A stretch of 64,000 nucleotides of DNA from Sphingomonas sp. 32-62-10 (GTDB lineage: Bacteria; Pseudomonadota; Alphaproteobacteria; Sphingomonadales; Sphingomonadaceae). Below the pieces are notes generated by a model that saw only the letters and a program-made list of their open reading frames with translations, made no database searches and had not been told where the DNA came from. Below, in pieces: positions 8,002 to 16,510 of this stretch (position 1 is the stretch's first letter; each line of letters starts with the position of its first letter). The stretch spans positions 1 to 64,000 of the forward strand of contig NCEE01000009.1 in NCBI GenBank assembly GCA_002280555.1. Direction: 5' to 3'. The position numbers and the translations under genes are program-made.

Positions 8002-9255
8002 CTACCGCTTGACCAGGGTCACCTGCGCCACATCAATCCCGCCGCCGCGAAAACCGCCTTCGCAATACATCAGGTAAAAGCGCCACAAGGCGATGAAGTC
8101 GTCATCGAACCGCTTGGGGAGCTTTCCTGTCGAAACGGCGTCATCAAACGCCAGACGCCAGCGGCGAAGCGTCTCGGCATAGTCAGCGCCGAACGAGAAT
8201 TCATCGCACCAATCGAGACCTTCAGCCTCGGCAAGTACCCGGAAACGGCTGCGCGAGAGCAGCATGCCGCCGGGGAACACATGGCGCTGGATGAAATCGA
8301 CATTGGCGGCATAGGCGTCGAATATCGCATCGTCGATCGCGATATACTGAATTGCGGCGCGGCCACCGGGGCGAAGAGCACGGGCGACGACAGCCAAATA
8401 GTCCCCCCAATACTCCTGCCCGACCGCCTCGACCATTTCGATGCTCGCAACGGCATCATATTGGCCCGCCACGTCGCGATAATCGGTCAGCGTCACTTCG
8501 ACGCCAAGCAAGGCGCGCTCCTTCACCCAGGCCTGCTGCTCGGCGGAAAGGGTGATGGCATGGACGCGCCTGCCTGCCGCCGCCGCAACATCGACGAACG
8601 ATCCCCACCCACAGCCAATTTCCAGCACATGATCGCCTGGTGCCGTGCCCGTCCGATCGAGAATTGCCTGAAGCTTACGCTGCTGCGCTGTGGCCAGTGA
8701 TTCACCGGGTGCCGCGAACATCGCGCTTGAATAACTCAGAGTCGGATCGAGCCAGGCCGCGTAGAAATCATTGCCCAGATCATAATGCGCCGCGACATTG
8801 CGCCGGGCGCCCGACCGGCTGTTGTGCCGTCGTTGGTTGATCCAGTGGCGCACGACACGACTGATGCCCTGTGAACGGCCCGTCTTGCCCAGCGTCCGGC
8901 GATTGGCGCTGAACACCTCGAAAATCGCGACCGGGTCGGGGCTCGTCCATTCCTTTTCGCGCCAAGCGATAAACCATCCTGACGATCCGCCAGTCGCCAG
9001 CCGCAGCAGCGCGCGCCACCGGATGATATGGAGCACTGCCTGGGTCCCCGGCACGCGCCCACCAAGGACGCGCATGGTACCGTCGGGCATCAGCACGTCG
9101 ATCGATCCCGTCGCCAAGCCGGCATCGATTCGATCGAGCACGCGGTGGAGAACCGCGGCAAAGCGCCCGAGCAATGTCTTGCGCTGCGCCGTTACCGACG
9201 GCGCCATTAGCGAAGGCGGTACATTCATGGCCGATCCGGTTGCGTCGTTCGGCAT
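8002..9255 (-). CDS. cfa: cyclopropane-fatty-acyl-phospholipid synthase family methyltransferase
   Basis: A 417-residue SAM-dependent enzyme that would add a methylene bridge to unsaturated acyl chains of membrane phospholipids. The NVAAHYDLGNDFYAAWLDPTLSYSSAMF block and the SAM motif HVLEIGCGWGSF are characteristic, as is YCEGGFRGGGIDVAQVTLVK at the C-terminus. ATG 9255 lies four bases after the stop of the photolyase gene; in-frame codons further upstream overlap the photolyase and encode no family sequence. A later ATG at 9228 is also possible. The pair phr-cfa forms an operon; both relate to stress survival, which is inference. Confidence 0.92.
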   Translation of the reverse strand: MPNDATGSAMNVPPSLMAPSVTAQRKTLLGRFAAVLHRVLDRIDAGLATGSIDVLMPDGTMRVLGGRVPGTQAVLHIIRWRALLRLATGGSSGWFIAWREKEWTSPDPVAIFEVFSANRRTLGKTGRSQGISRVVRHWINQRRHNSRSGARRNVAAHYDLGNDFYAAWLDPTLSYSSAMFAAPGESLATAQQRKLQAILDRTGTAPGDHVLEIGCGWGSFVDVAAAAGRRVHAITLSAEQQAWVKERALLGVEVTLTDYRDVAGQYDAVASIEMVEAVGQEYWGDYLAVVARALRPGGRAAIQYIAIDDAIFDAYAANVDFIQRHVFPGGMLLSRSRFRVLAEAEGLDWCDEFSFGADYAETLRRWRLAFDDAVSTGKLPKRFDDDFIALWRFYLMYCEGGFRGGGIDVAQVTLVKR

Positions 9256-9259
9256 TGCC

Positions 9260-10633
9260 CTAGCCGACTTGCTTGACCGCCGCGAGCGCGCGTTCGCGGG
9301 CCTCACGGTGGCCAATTCGCTTGGGCGGATAGCTGGCGGGGCGTCGACCGGCCTCATCAGGATCGTGGATCGCCGTATCGGGCAACCGCGCGAGTTCAGG
9401 CACCCATTGGCGGATATAGCCCGCCGCATCGAATTTTTCGGACTGCGACAGAGGCGCCATGATCCGCACGAACATGTTCGAATCGACCCCCGTCCCCGCC
9501 GTCCACTGCCAGTTGACCGCGTTGCTCCCATAATCGGCATCGACCAGCGTGTCCCAGAACCATTGCTCGCCCTGCCGCCAGTCGATCAGCAAATGCTTGA
9601 TCAGGAACGAAGCAGCAATCATGCGCACCCGATTATGCATCCAGCCCGTCGCCCAAAGCTGGCGCATCCCCGCGTCGACGATCGGGTAGCCGGTCTGCCC
9701 CTGTTGCCATGCCCTCAGGTCCGCATCGGCCTCCGGACCGCTTCGCCATGGCAGCGCGTCAAACGCTGGTCGCGCATTTTTGGAGGCGTATTCGGGGAAT
9801 TGCAGGATCACATTCTGCGCATAATCGCGCCAGCCAAGCTCGCCGAGGAACGTTTCGACCGATCCGCCCAGATTCCTAGTGCGGTGCCAGATGGTCGCTG
9901 GTGAAATCTCCCCGAAGTGGAGATGCGGCGACAGGAAAGATGTGCCGTTTTGCGAAGGAAGATTGCGCCGATCGCCATAGGCCGACGCCGCTTCGACAAA
10001 CCTATCGAGCCGCGTCATCGCGCCCGCTTCGCCCGGTTGCCAGAATGCGGCCATCTCTGTCGCCCAATCGGGCTTGGTCGGCAACAGCGCCCAATCAACA
10101 ACGGCATCACTAGCCGGCCAATGGGCTGGGGTGGCAATCTTGGCGGGAATTGCAGCCGGCTTGCCGGGCGGCATCGTCGCCAGCAATGCCCGCCAGAATG
10201 GAGTGAAGATCTTGTACTGCCCGCCAGTACCGGTCTTGATGGACCCGGCCGGCGCGAGATAATTGCCGTCATGCAGCACCAGATCCAGCCGCTTGGCGAG
10301 AGCGGCCTGCGCGTTGCGCCACCAAGGCTCGTAATGGCGCAGGGCATGAACGCGTGCGGCCCCCGTTTCGGCGGCAAGTGCGCCAATCACCTCGTCCGAT
10401 TTGCCGCGCCGCAGGATCAGGCGCGATCCCTTCGCCCGTAAAGCGGCGTCAAGCGCGGCAAGGCTGTGATGCAGCCACCAGCGCGAGGCGCCGCCCATCC
10501 GCCGTTGGCGCGGCGTTTCATCGTCGAGCACATAGACGGGGATTACCGGGCCCTCAGCCGCTGCCGCGATCAGTGCCGCCTGATCGGCCAGCCGCAAGTC
10601 ACGTCGAAACCAGAGAATTGTCGGCGCGGTCAT
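9260..10633 (-). CDS. phrB: deoxyribodipyrimidine photo-lyase
   Basis: A 457-residue DNA photolyase/cryptochrome family protein. The N-terminal antenna domain opens ILWFRRDLRLADQAAL. The FAD domain contains TSFLSPHLHFGEISP, FLGELGWRDYAQN, GYPIVDAGMRQLWATGWMHNR and the WRQGEQWFWDTLVDADYGSNAVNWQWTAG-type region. These features fit a CPD photolyase that repairs UV dimers in visible light with FADH-. Size is standard. It is the first gene of an operon with cfa. Confidence 0.94.
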   Translation of the reverse strand: MTAPTILWFRRDLRLADQAALIAAAAEGPVIPVYVLDDETPRQRRMGGASRWWLHHSLAALDAALRAKGSRLILRRGKSDEVIGALAAETGAARVHALRHYEPWWRNAQAALAKRLDLVLHDGNYLAPAGSIKTGTGGQYKIFTPFWRALLATMPPGKPAAIPAKIATPAHWPASDAVVDWALLPTKPDWATEMAAFWQPGEAGAMTRLDRFVEAASAYGDRRNLPSQNGTSFLSPHLHFGEISPATIWHRTRNLGGSVETFLGELGWRDYAQNVILQFPEYASKNARPAFDALPWRSGPEADADLRAWQQGQTGYPIVDAGMRQLWATGWMHNRVRMIAASFLIKHLLIDWRQGEQWFWDTLVDADYGSNAVNWQWTAGTGVDSNMFVRIMAPLSQSEKFDAAGYIRQWVPELARLPDTAIHDPDEAGRRPASYPPKRIGHREARERALAAVKQVG

Positions 10634-10719
10634 GCCACGCAGTTCCCTCTTCTCCCGGATGGATCGATCAGCATAAGGTGAAACACGGCATGATCCATCC
10701 TGTTCAGTCGCTGCGCCGT

Positions 10720-11640
10720 CTATGCATGACGCTGCAATGCCGAAAGCGAAAAATGCCCGCCAAGCCGTAGGATTGATGCGACATGCCGCCCCGCGACTTC
10801 CATCGCATCATGGCCATAGCCACCGCCAAGCGTGCTGGCGAGCGGGAGACGGCGGGCGATGGCCAGCCGGGCGATCAGATCTTCACGCTGCGCAAGCCCT
10901 TGCGCCGTCAGCTTGAGCCTGCCCAGCCGATCGCCTTCAAACGGATCAACGCCTGCCTGATACAGGATGATGTTTGGCGCGAATCTTTCGATGAGCGGGC
11001 CCAGAGTTGCCTCGAGCGTTTCCAAATAGGCAGCGTCACCCACCCCGTCGGGAAGCGGCACATCGAGCGTGGACCGCGCCTTGCGCACCGGAAAATTCTT
11101 GTCGGCGTGGATCGAATATGTCGCAATGCCAGGCCTTCCGGCAGTGAGTGCGGCCGTGCCGTCGCCCTGATGGACGTCGCAATCGACGATCAGCACGCGT
11201 CCAACCCGGTGCTCCTCGATCAGCCGCACGGCGGTGATCGCGAGATCGTTGAAGACGCAAAATCCGGCACCCGTATCGCCTAGCGCATGGTGGCTGCCAC
11301 CCGCACTGTTCGCTGCAAAGCCGCGCTCGAGCGCCAACAATGCGGCTGCCCAGGTGCCGCCGGGGACCATCTGCGCGCGGCGGGCGACCTGGGGCGTCAC
11401 GGGAAAGCCGATCCGACGTTCCTTGTGCGCAGGCACCCGCGCCTCGATCACTTCGGCGACATAATCGGCGTCGTGCACTGCCTCCAGCCAGTCGACCGGC
11501 ATCGGTTCGGGCAGATGCCAGTCGATGGCGACGCCGCTGTCGACCAGTAGATCACGGACAAGCCCGTTCTTGTTCCACTGATAGCCGCTGCGCGCGGGTG
11601 CGGGGGCGACATAATCGGGGTGATGGACGACGGCGAACAC
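10720..11640 (-). CDS. histone deacetylase family protein (acetoin utilisation AcuC/acetylpolyamine amidohydrolase-like)
   Basis: A 306-residue zinc hydrolase of the arginase/deacetylase fold. Active-site motifs are GGSHHALGDTGAGFCVFND, with the paired histidines, and VLIVDCDVHQGDGTA, which supplies the zinc-binding Asp and His; YQAGVDPFEGDRLG carries the second Asp. Bacterial members deacetylate small molecules such as polyamines, or lysine residues; the substrate is not readable here. The start is GTG at 11640. It is divergent from the esterase gene with a 53-bp gap, so the two share a compact promoter region. Confidence 0.88.
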   Translation of the reverse strand: MFAVVHHPDYVAPAPARSGYQWNKNGLVRDLLVDSGVAIDWHLPEPMPVDWLEAVHDADYVAEVIEARVPAHKERRIGFPVTPQVARRAQMVPGGTWAAALLALERGFAANSAGGSHHALGDTGAGFCVFNDLAITAVRLIEEHRVGRVLIVDCDVHQGDGTAALTAGRPGIATYSIHADKNFPVRKARSTLDVPLPDGVGDAAYLETLEATLGPLIERFAPNIILYQAGVDPFEGDRLGRLKLTAQGLAQREDLIARLAIARRLPLASTLGGGYGHDAMEVAGRHVASILRLGGHFSLSALQRHA

Positions 11641-11693
11641 GCCGCCTAGGTAGGGCGCAAAGTGCCAGCATGCCAGTTTGCCAGGAGAGATCG

Positions 11694-12650
11694 ATGACCG
11701 AGCATTTCACCCGCCCCGATGTGGCGATGTTCCTTGCCTTCTTGAACGCGCTGCCCGGCCCAAAGACGCATGAACTGCCCCCCGCGATGGCCCGCGCCAT
11801 GTATGTGGCGAGCAAGGATGCGGCTGACCTGCCGGTGGGCGAGCTTGCAGTTGTGCGTGATTTGTCCGCCCCCGGCCCGGCAGGCGAAATCCCGCTCCGC
11901 CTGTTCGATTCGCGGGCCGACCGTCCGGCCAGTCCTGCGCTGGTTTTCTATCACGGCGGTGGCTTCGTGATCGGCGATCTCGATACCCATGCCGGTATCT
12001 GCGCGGAAATGGCGCGCCAGCTCGATCTGCCGGTGATCGCAGTCGACTATCGGCTGGCGCCGGAACACCCCTTCCCCGCCGCGACCGACGATTGCGAAGC
12101 GGCAACGCGCTGGATCGCGAGCAGCCCCGCCGAACTCGGCTTTAGCGTGACCGGCCTTGTCCTGTCCGGCGACAGCGCGGGTGGCAATCTGACGATCGTG
12201 ACCGCGATGGCACTTCGCGATTCTGCTGCTGCCGTGCCAGTGATCGCGCAATTCCCGATCTATCCAACCGTCGACCGCGCCGATGCGCATGATTCTTATG
12301 AACTTTTCGGCGAGGGTCGGCTGCTCACCAAGGACGGGATGAAGTGGTTCGACGAAGCCTATGCCGCCACCCCCGGCGATTGGCGCGCGGCGCCGCTCCA
12401 CGCCAATCATCGCGACATGCCGCCAACACTCGTCATCACGGCCGGGCTTGATCCGTTGCGCGATCAAGGCCGCGCCTACGCCGCCGCGCTGATCGCGAAC
12501 GGCGTGCCGACGGTGTACCGCGAAGCGACCGGCAACATCCACGGCTTCGTCACGCTGCGAAAGGCTATCCCGTCCGCGCAGGCCGAAGTCGACGGCGCGC
12601 TGGCGGTCCTGAAGGGCATCATCGCCGAGGCAGTGGCGGTACAGCGGTGA
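11694..12650 (+). CDS. alpha/beta hydrolase, hormone-sensitive-lipase (HSL) family esterase
   Basis: A 318-residue carboxylesterase. The HSL oxyanion-hole motif HGGGFVIGD (about residues 85-93) and the nucleophile elbow GDSAGG place it in family IV. The likely acid and base are the Asp of LDPLRDQG and the His of NIHGFV. Such enzymes hydrolyse short acyl esters; natural substrate unknown. AGGAGA eight bases before ATG 11694 fixes the start. Its TGA overlaps the GTG of rppH by four bases, so the two are co-translated, though no functional link is evident. Confidence 0.9.
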   Translation: MTEHFTRPDVAMFLAFLNALPGPKTHELPPAMARAMYVASKDAADLPVGELAVVRDLSAPGPAGEIPLRLFDSRADRPASPALVFYHGGGFVIGDLDTHAGICAEMARQLDLPVIAVDYRLAPEHPFPAATDDCEAATRWIASSPAELGFSVTGLVLSGDSAGGNLTIVTAMALRDSAAAVPVIAQFPIYPTVDRADAHDSYELFGEGRLLTKDGMKWFDEAYAATPGDWRAAPLHANHRDMPPTLVITAGLDPLRDQGRAYAAALIANGVPTVYREATGNIHGFVTLRKAIPSAQAEVDGALAVLKGIIAEAVAVQR

Positions 12651-13120
12651 GCGAGCTTGGCTATCGCCCGTGCGCGGGGATCATCATCACAAACGCGAAC
12701 GGGCTAATCTTTGTCGGCCAGCGGATCGATAGCGTCGTCGAGGCATGGCAGCTGCCGCAGGGCGGGATTGATGATGGCGAGGACGCCGAGGCCGCTGCAC
12801 TCCGCGAGCTGGGTGAGGAAACCGGTATTGCGCCCGCGCATGTCACGCTCATCGCCCAGGCACCCGGTGAGTTTTTCTATGATTTGCCCGATGAGTTGAT
12901 CGGCAAGGTGTGGAAGGGCAAATGGCGCGGCCAGCGCCAACGCTGGTTCCTCTATCGCTTCACCGGTACCGATACCGATGTGAACATCGCCACCGATCAT
13001 CAGGAATTCCGTGCCTGGCGCTGGGCAACCCCGGACGAGGTGGTCGCGCTGGCAGTGCCGTTCAAACGAAAGCTGTACGAGGACGTATTTGCCGCGCTTT
13101 CAACACATCTGCCTCAATAA
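12647..13120 (+). CDS. rppH: RNA pyrophosphohydrolase (Nudix)
   Basis: A 157-residue Nudix hydrolase with the box GGIDDGEDAEAAALRELGEE and TGI (GX5EX7REUXEEXGU) at about residues 38-60, preceded by YRPCAGIIITNANGLIFVGQR, as in RppH/IalA. It converts the 5'-triphosphate of mRNA to monophosphate and so starts RNase E decay. GTG start at 12647 overlaps the previous stop. The C-terminal VALAVPFKRKLYEDVFAAL is typical of alphaproteobacterial RppH. Confidence 0.94.
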   Translation: MSELGYRPCAGIIITNANGLIFVGQRIDSVVEAWQLPQGGIDDGEDAEAAALRELGEETGIAPAHVTLIAQAPGEFFYDLPDELIGKVWKGKWRGQRQRWFLYRFTGTDTDVNIATDHQEFRAWRWATPDEVVALAVPFKRKLYEDVFAALSTHLPQ

Positions 13121-13581
13121 GGCTTGGCGACCATCAACCAAACCGCCGCCACCAGTGGCACCGTGCCGATTAGCCCCCAGATGATCCAGTTGAGACTGTC
13201 GCGCCGATAGCTGTCGGGGATCTCGCCACCCTGCGCAAATCCCTTGGCGACGCGCGCTTGCCGGATCTGGATAGGGACCAGAATGATCAGCCAGATCATG
13301 CCGGCGATCACGAACATCACCTGGCTCCACAACAGCCACGCCGACCCGAACAGATCGAGACCCGCGATCCACGCTGCGCCATAACCCCCGCCGATCGTCA
13401 GAATGATGCCCCAGAAGGTCAGGCTCCAGTCGGTCAATGTCACCAGCCGCTGGGCGAAGCCGATGATGCGCGGATCGCGGGTGCGATCGGCAAACACCTT
13501 CCAGAAGGCGGTCGCGGTGATGTTTCCCATCAGCATCACAATGCCGGTGATGTGGAGGAACTTGGCAATGTCATAAGCCAT
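13114..13581 (-). CDS. DUF2269-type integral membrane protein
   Basis: A 155-residue protein with four predicted transmembrane segments (about 7-25, 50-70, 80-102 and 130-150). The opening YDIAKFLHITGIVMLMGNIT and the middle WSLTFWGIILTIGGGY are typical of the uncharacterised DUF2269 family. No catalytic motif is seen. It converges on rppH with a 7-bp overlap of the coding ends. Function unknown. Confidence 0.75.
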   Translation of the reverse strand: MAYDIAKFLHITGIVMLMGNITATAFWKVFADRTRDPRIIGFAQRLVTLTDWSLTFWGIILTIGGGYGAAWIAGLDLFGSAWLLWSQVMFVIAGMIWLIILVPIQIRQARVAKGFAQGGEIPDSYRRDSLNWIIWGLIGTVPLVAAVWLMVAKPY

Positions 13582-13643
13582 GGGAATGCTGGTTTTCCGT
13601 TACGCGACGACTCGCCGCTCCCTGCCGGGTGGTCCCAATCGCG

Positions 13644-14192
13644 TCAAGCAGGCTCGCCGCGCTCGATCCGCGCCATTTCGAGGAATGCAACAAACTGACG
13701 TGCCTGTGCATCGAGGATCAGGCGAGCGACAACCGCCACACCCGCACCCGCCAACCCGCCGCCCCATGCCGATGCATAGCTGAGCAGCACCTGCTGGGTC
13801 GCCAGCGGCGCAACCTGCGCCACCAGCGCACCAACCGAAAACGGGATCGAAACATAGGCGATCAAGATTGTCCGTGCGAGATAGCCTTGCCGTTCTGCAT
13901 TGGTTCGCGCCAGCGCAATCAGATCATCAAGCATCTGCGTATCGAGCTGGTCGAGTAATACCATTCCTCGAACGACGGACCGGTTCATCCGCATCTGTCG
14001 CAGCGCATCAAACCCGGAATGCGGGCGGGACCATGTCCACAATATCGATCCCAGAAACCGCCAGGTCGGAAACAGGCGGTGGAGCGCCTCCCAATGCTGC
14101 CAAACCGGCCGCTCAGGTATGGGGCCGGGCGGGGCAACGCCGGTCAGGCGATACATGATCGACTTGCTTGCCAATGGCTTTTGCCGAGACAT
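13644..14192 (-). CDS. hypothetical membrane protein
   Basis: I do not recognise this 182-residue protein. The N-terminal half is soluble and Trp/Arg-rich (RPVWQHWEALHRLFPTWRFLGSILWTWSRP). The C-terminal half has two hydrophobic segments, about LARTILIAYVSIPFSVGALVAQV and LLSYASAWGGGLAGAGVAVVARLIL, each long enough to span the membrane. ATG 14192 has a GGAAAGAGCGG purine-rich stretch before it and is preferred over the in-frame ATG at 14249. It lies 62 bp ahead of the DUF2269 gene on the same strand, so the two may be co-transcribed. Confidence 0.6.
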   Translation of the reverse strand: MSRQKPLASKSIMYRLTGVAPPGPIPERPVWQHWEALHRLFPTWRFLGSILWTWSRPHSGFDALRQMRMNRSVVRGMVLLDQLDTQMLDDLIALARTNAERQGYLARTILIAYVSIPFSVGALVAQVAPLATQQVLLSYASAWGGGLAGAGVAVVARLILDAQARQFVAFLEMARIERGEPA

Positions 14193-14288
14193 AATCCGCT
14201 CTTTCCCTTGAAACTTCACCATCATGTCGCTGTCATTCAAGTGATGCAATTGGGTGGAGCAAGTCCGATCAAACCGCTATCAGACCGC

Positions 14289-15497
14289 ATGACCACGCTG
14301 ACTTCCGCCGAGCGCCACCTGATCGATATCGCTGCCGATCAGCCAATGCTGGCGCAAGTCGAGCGCTGGGCGGCGATCAATTCGGGCACGCGTAACCTAG
14401 GCGGGTTGGCTGCCGTTGCGATCGAATTGGCCGATGCGTTTTCTGTGCTGCCGGGAGAACTGACGCTGGTCGAAGCGCCCCCGGTAGAAGCCGTGACCAA
14501 TGATGGCTCGATCGCGTTGCTGGATCACGGAAAGCACCTGCACCTGCGCGTCCGGCCAGAGGCACCGGTCCGCATCCTGCTGACCGGGCATATGGACACG
14601 GTGTTTCCGGTCGATCACCCCTTCCAGACGCTGGAGCACCGGCCCGACGGGACCATCAACGGCCCCGGGGTGGCGGATATGAAGAGCGGCCTCGCCCTGA
14701 TGCTCGCGGCGCTGACCGCGCTCGAGGACAGCCCGGTGGCGGCGCGGATCGGTTATGACGTGCTGATCAATTCGGACGAGGAGACCGGGTCGCTCTCCTC
14801 CGCCTCGCTGATTGCGGAAGCAGCGCAGGGCAAGATCGCCGCACTCACCTATGAGCCGGCACTGCCCGATGGCACGCTGGCGGGCGCGCGTGGCGGGACC
14901 GGGAATTTCTCGATCATAGTGCGCGGGCGGAGCGCGCACGCCGGGCGCAACTCCGATGACGGCCGCAACGCGCTGGTGGCCGCCGCCGATATCGCGCTGC
15001 AGCTGACCATGGCCCGCAGCCCGACGCTGTCGGTAAACCCTGCCCGGATCGATGGCGGCGGACCGAACAATGTCGTGCCTGATCTGGCGATCCTGCGTGT
15101 GAACTTCCGCCCGGCCTCGCAAGACGAGATTACGCGAGCCAGGGCACATATCGGTGCCGTCGTTGCAGCGGCGGCAGAGCGTCATGACGTCAACATCACC
15201 GTTCATGGGGGCTTCAACCGGCCACCCAAGCCAATCGATCCGGGGGCTGCGAAGCTGTTCGCGTTGGTGAAGGAGGCGGGAAGCGATCTCGGCCTCGACA
15301 TTGCCTGGCGAGCGACCGGCGGGGTGTGCGACGGCAACAACATTGCGGCATGCGGGGTGCCAGTGGTCGACACGATGGGCGCGCGGGGCGGTGCGATCCA
15401 TTCAGCGGATGAATTTCTGCTGGTCGACAGCCTGGCCGAACGCGCCGCACTTTCTGCGCTGACGATCATGCGCATCGCCGAACGGGGGCATTTGTGA
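14289..15497 (+). CDS. M20-family hydrolase in the arginine succinyltransferase cluster
   Basis: A 402-residue zinc-dependent M20 amidohydrolase (carboxypeptidase G2/ArgE/DapE fold). The metal-site motifs are present: H101 and D103 in LTGHMDTVFP, D130 in GPGVADMKSG, and the catalytic E164 with ligand E165 in NSDEETGS. The lid domain includes the NNVVPD segment. Its TGA overlaps the GTG start of astA by four bases. That coupling suggests it cleaves an N-acyl amino acid in the same pathway, possibly succinylglutamate or succinylornithine; this is inference, since the canonical AstE belongs to a different (M14-like) family. Confidence 0.88.
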   Translation: MTTLTSAERHLIDIAADQPMLAQVERWAAINSGTRNLGGLAAVAIELADAFSVLPGELTLVEAPPVEAVTNDGSIALLDHGKHLHLRVRPEAPVRILLTGHMDTVFPVDHPFQTLEHRPDGTINGPGVADMKSGLALMLAALTALEDSPVAARIGYDVLINSDEETGSLSSASLIAEAAQGKIAALTYEPALPDGTLAGARGGTGNFSIIVRGRSAHAGRNSDDGRNALVAAADIALQLTMARSPTLSVNPARIDGGGPNNVVPDLAILRVNFRPASQDEITRARAHIGAVVAAAAERHDVNITVHGGFNRPPKPIDPGAAKLFALVKEAGSDLGLDIAWRATGGVCDGNNIAACGVPVVDTMGARGGAIHSADEFLLVDSLAERAALSALTIMRIAERGHL

Positions 15498-16510
15498 CGT
15501 TTCGAATCCGGGCTGCACGCGGTGCTGATCTGCAATCACTGTACGAAATGGCGAAGCTGACCGGCGGGGGCTTTACCAACCTGCCGCCTGATCGCACCGC
15601 TTTGCGCGCCAAGCTGGACCGCAGCGACGCCGCCTATGCCCGCGCCGGCGACGGGATCGAGGACGAACTGTTCCTGCTCGTGCTGGAAAATGCGACGACC
15701 GGCGAGGTGCGCGGCACGTGCCAGATCTTCGCCAAGGTCGGTCAGCATTATCCGTTCTACAGCTACCGGATCGGTGCCCTGACCCAGCACAGCAAGGAAC
15801 TTGCCCGCACTTTTCGTGCCGATATGTTAGCTTTAACGACCGATCTTGAGGGTTCGTGTGAAGTCGGTGGGTTGTTCCTGCATCCCGGCGAGCGCGCCGG
15901 GGGGCTCGGACTGTTGCTTGCGCGCAGCCGCTATTTGTTCATTGCGATGCACCGCGCGCGCTTCGCCGATCGCATCCTGGCAGAATTGCGCGGGATCATC
16001 GACGAAGCGGGCGGCTCGCCGTTCTGGGACGGAGTTGCGGGGCGGTTCTTCGGAATGAATTTCCAGGACGCCGATTATTTCAATGCCACGCACGGCCACC
16101 AGTTCATCGCCGATCTGTTCCCGAAGCACCCCGTCTACACCGCGATGCTCTCCGAAACCGCGCGCGCGGCGATCGGATTGCCGCACCCTTCGGGTCGCGC
16201 GGCGATGCGGATGCTGGAGAATGAAGGGTTCGCCTTCGAAAACTATATCGACATTTTCGATGGCGGCCCGACGATGACCGCCAAGACCGATCAGGTCCGG
16301 TCGATCCGTGACGCTAAACCGGCGACGGTGGCCGCGATCGACGATGCCGCGACCGATCCGGCGCTGATCGCGACCGGAACGCTCGCCGAATTCCGCTGCT
16401 GTTTCGGCAAAGTGCGCAGTGAAGGCGACTCAATCACAATCGACCCCGCCAGTGCCGCCACGCTGGCGATCGACGCGGGTGCCGAAATTCGTTGGGTGGC
16501 TCGGGCATGA
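15494..16510 (+). CDS. astA: arginine N-succinyltransferase
   Basis: A 338-residue protein of the AstA family (GNAT-related), which transfers succinate from succinyl-CoA to the alpha-amine of arginine in the AST catabolic pathway. Recognisable blocks are FRIRAARGADLQSLYEMAKLTGGGFTNLP, split by DR, then YPFYSYRIG, EVGGLFLHPGERAGGLGLLLARSRYLF and PFWDGVAGRFFGMNFQDAD. The start is GTG 15494, overlapping the upstream hydrolase; the stop overlaps astB (ATGA). Length is normal. Confidence 0.95.
   Translation: MTFRIRAARGADLQSLYEMAKLTGGGFTNLPPDRTALRAKLDRSDAAYARAGDGIEDELFLLVLENATTGEVRGTCQIFAKVGQHYPFYSYRIGALTQHSKELARTFRADMLALTTDLEGSCEVGGLFLHPGERAGGLGLLLARSRYLFIAMHRARFADRILAELRGIIDEAGGSPFWDGVAGRFFGMNFQDADYFNATHGHQFIADLFPKHPVYTAMLSETARAAIGLPHPSGRAAMRMLENEGFAFENYIDIFDGGPTMTAKTDQVRSIRDAKPATVAAIDDAATDPALIATGTLAEFRCCFGKVRSEGDSITIDPASAATLAIDAGAEIRWVARA

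Noticed and set aside
8798..9904. Long plus-strand open frame of 368 codons
   Set aside because: It lies antisense to cfa and phrB, which have clear family motifs; long antisense frames are common at this GC content and it has no recognisable domain.
14397..15401. Minus-strand open frame of 334 codons
   Set aside because: It mirrors the M20 hydrolase gene, is Arg/His/Gly-rich with no motifs, and shows no ribosome site.
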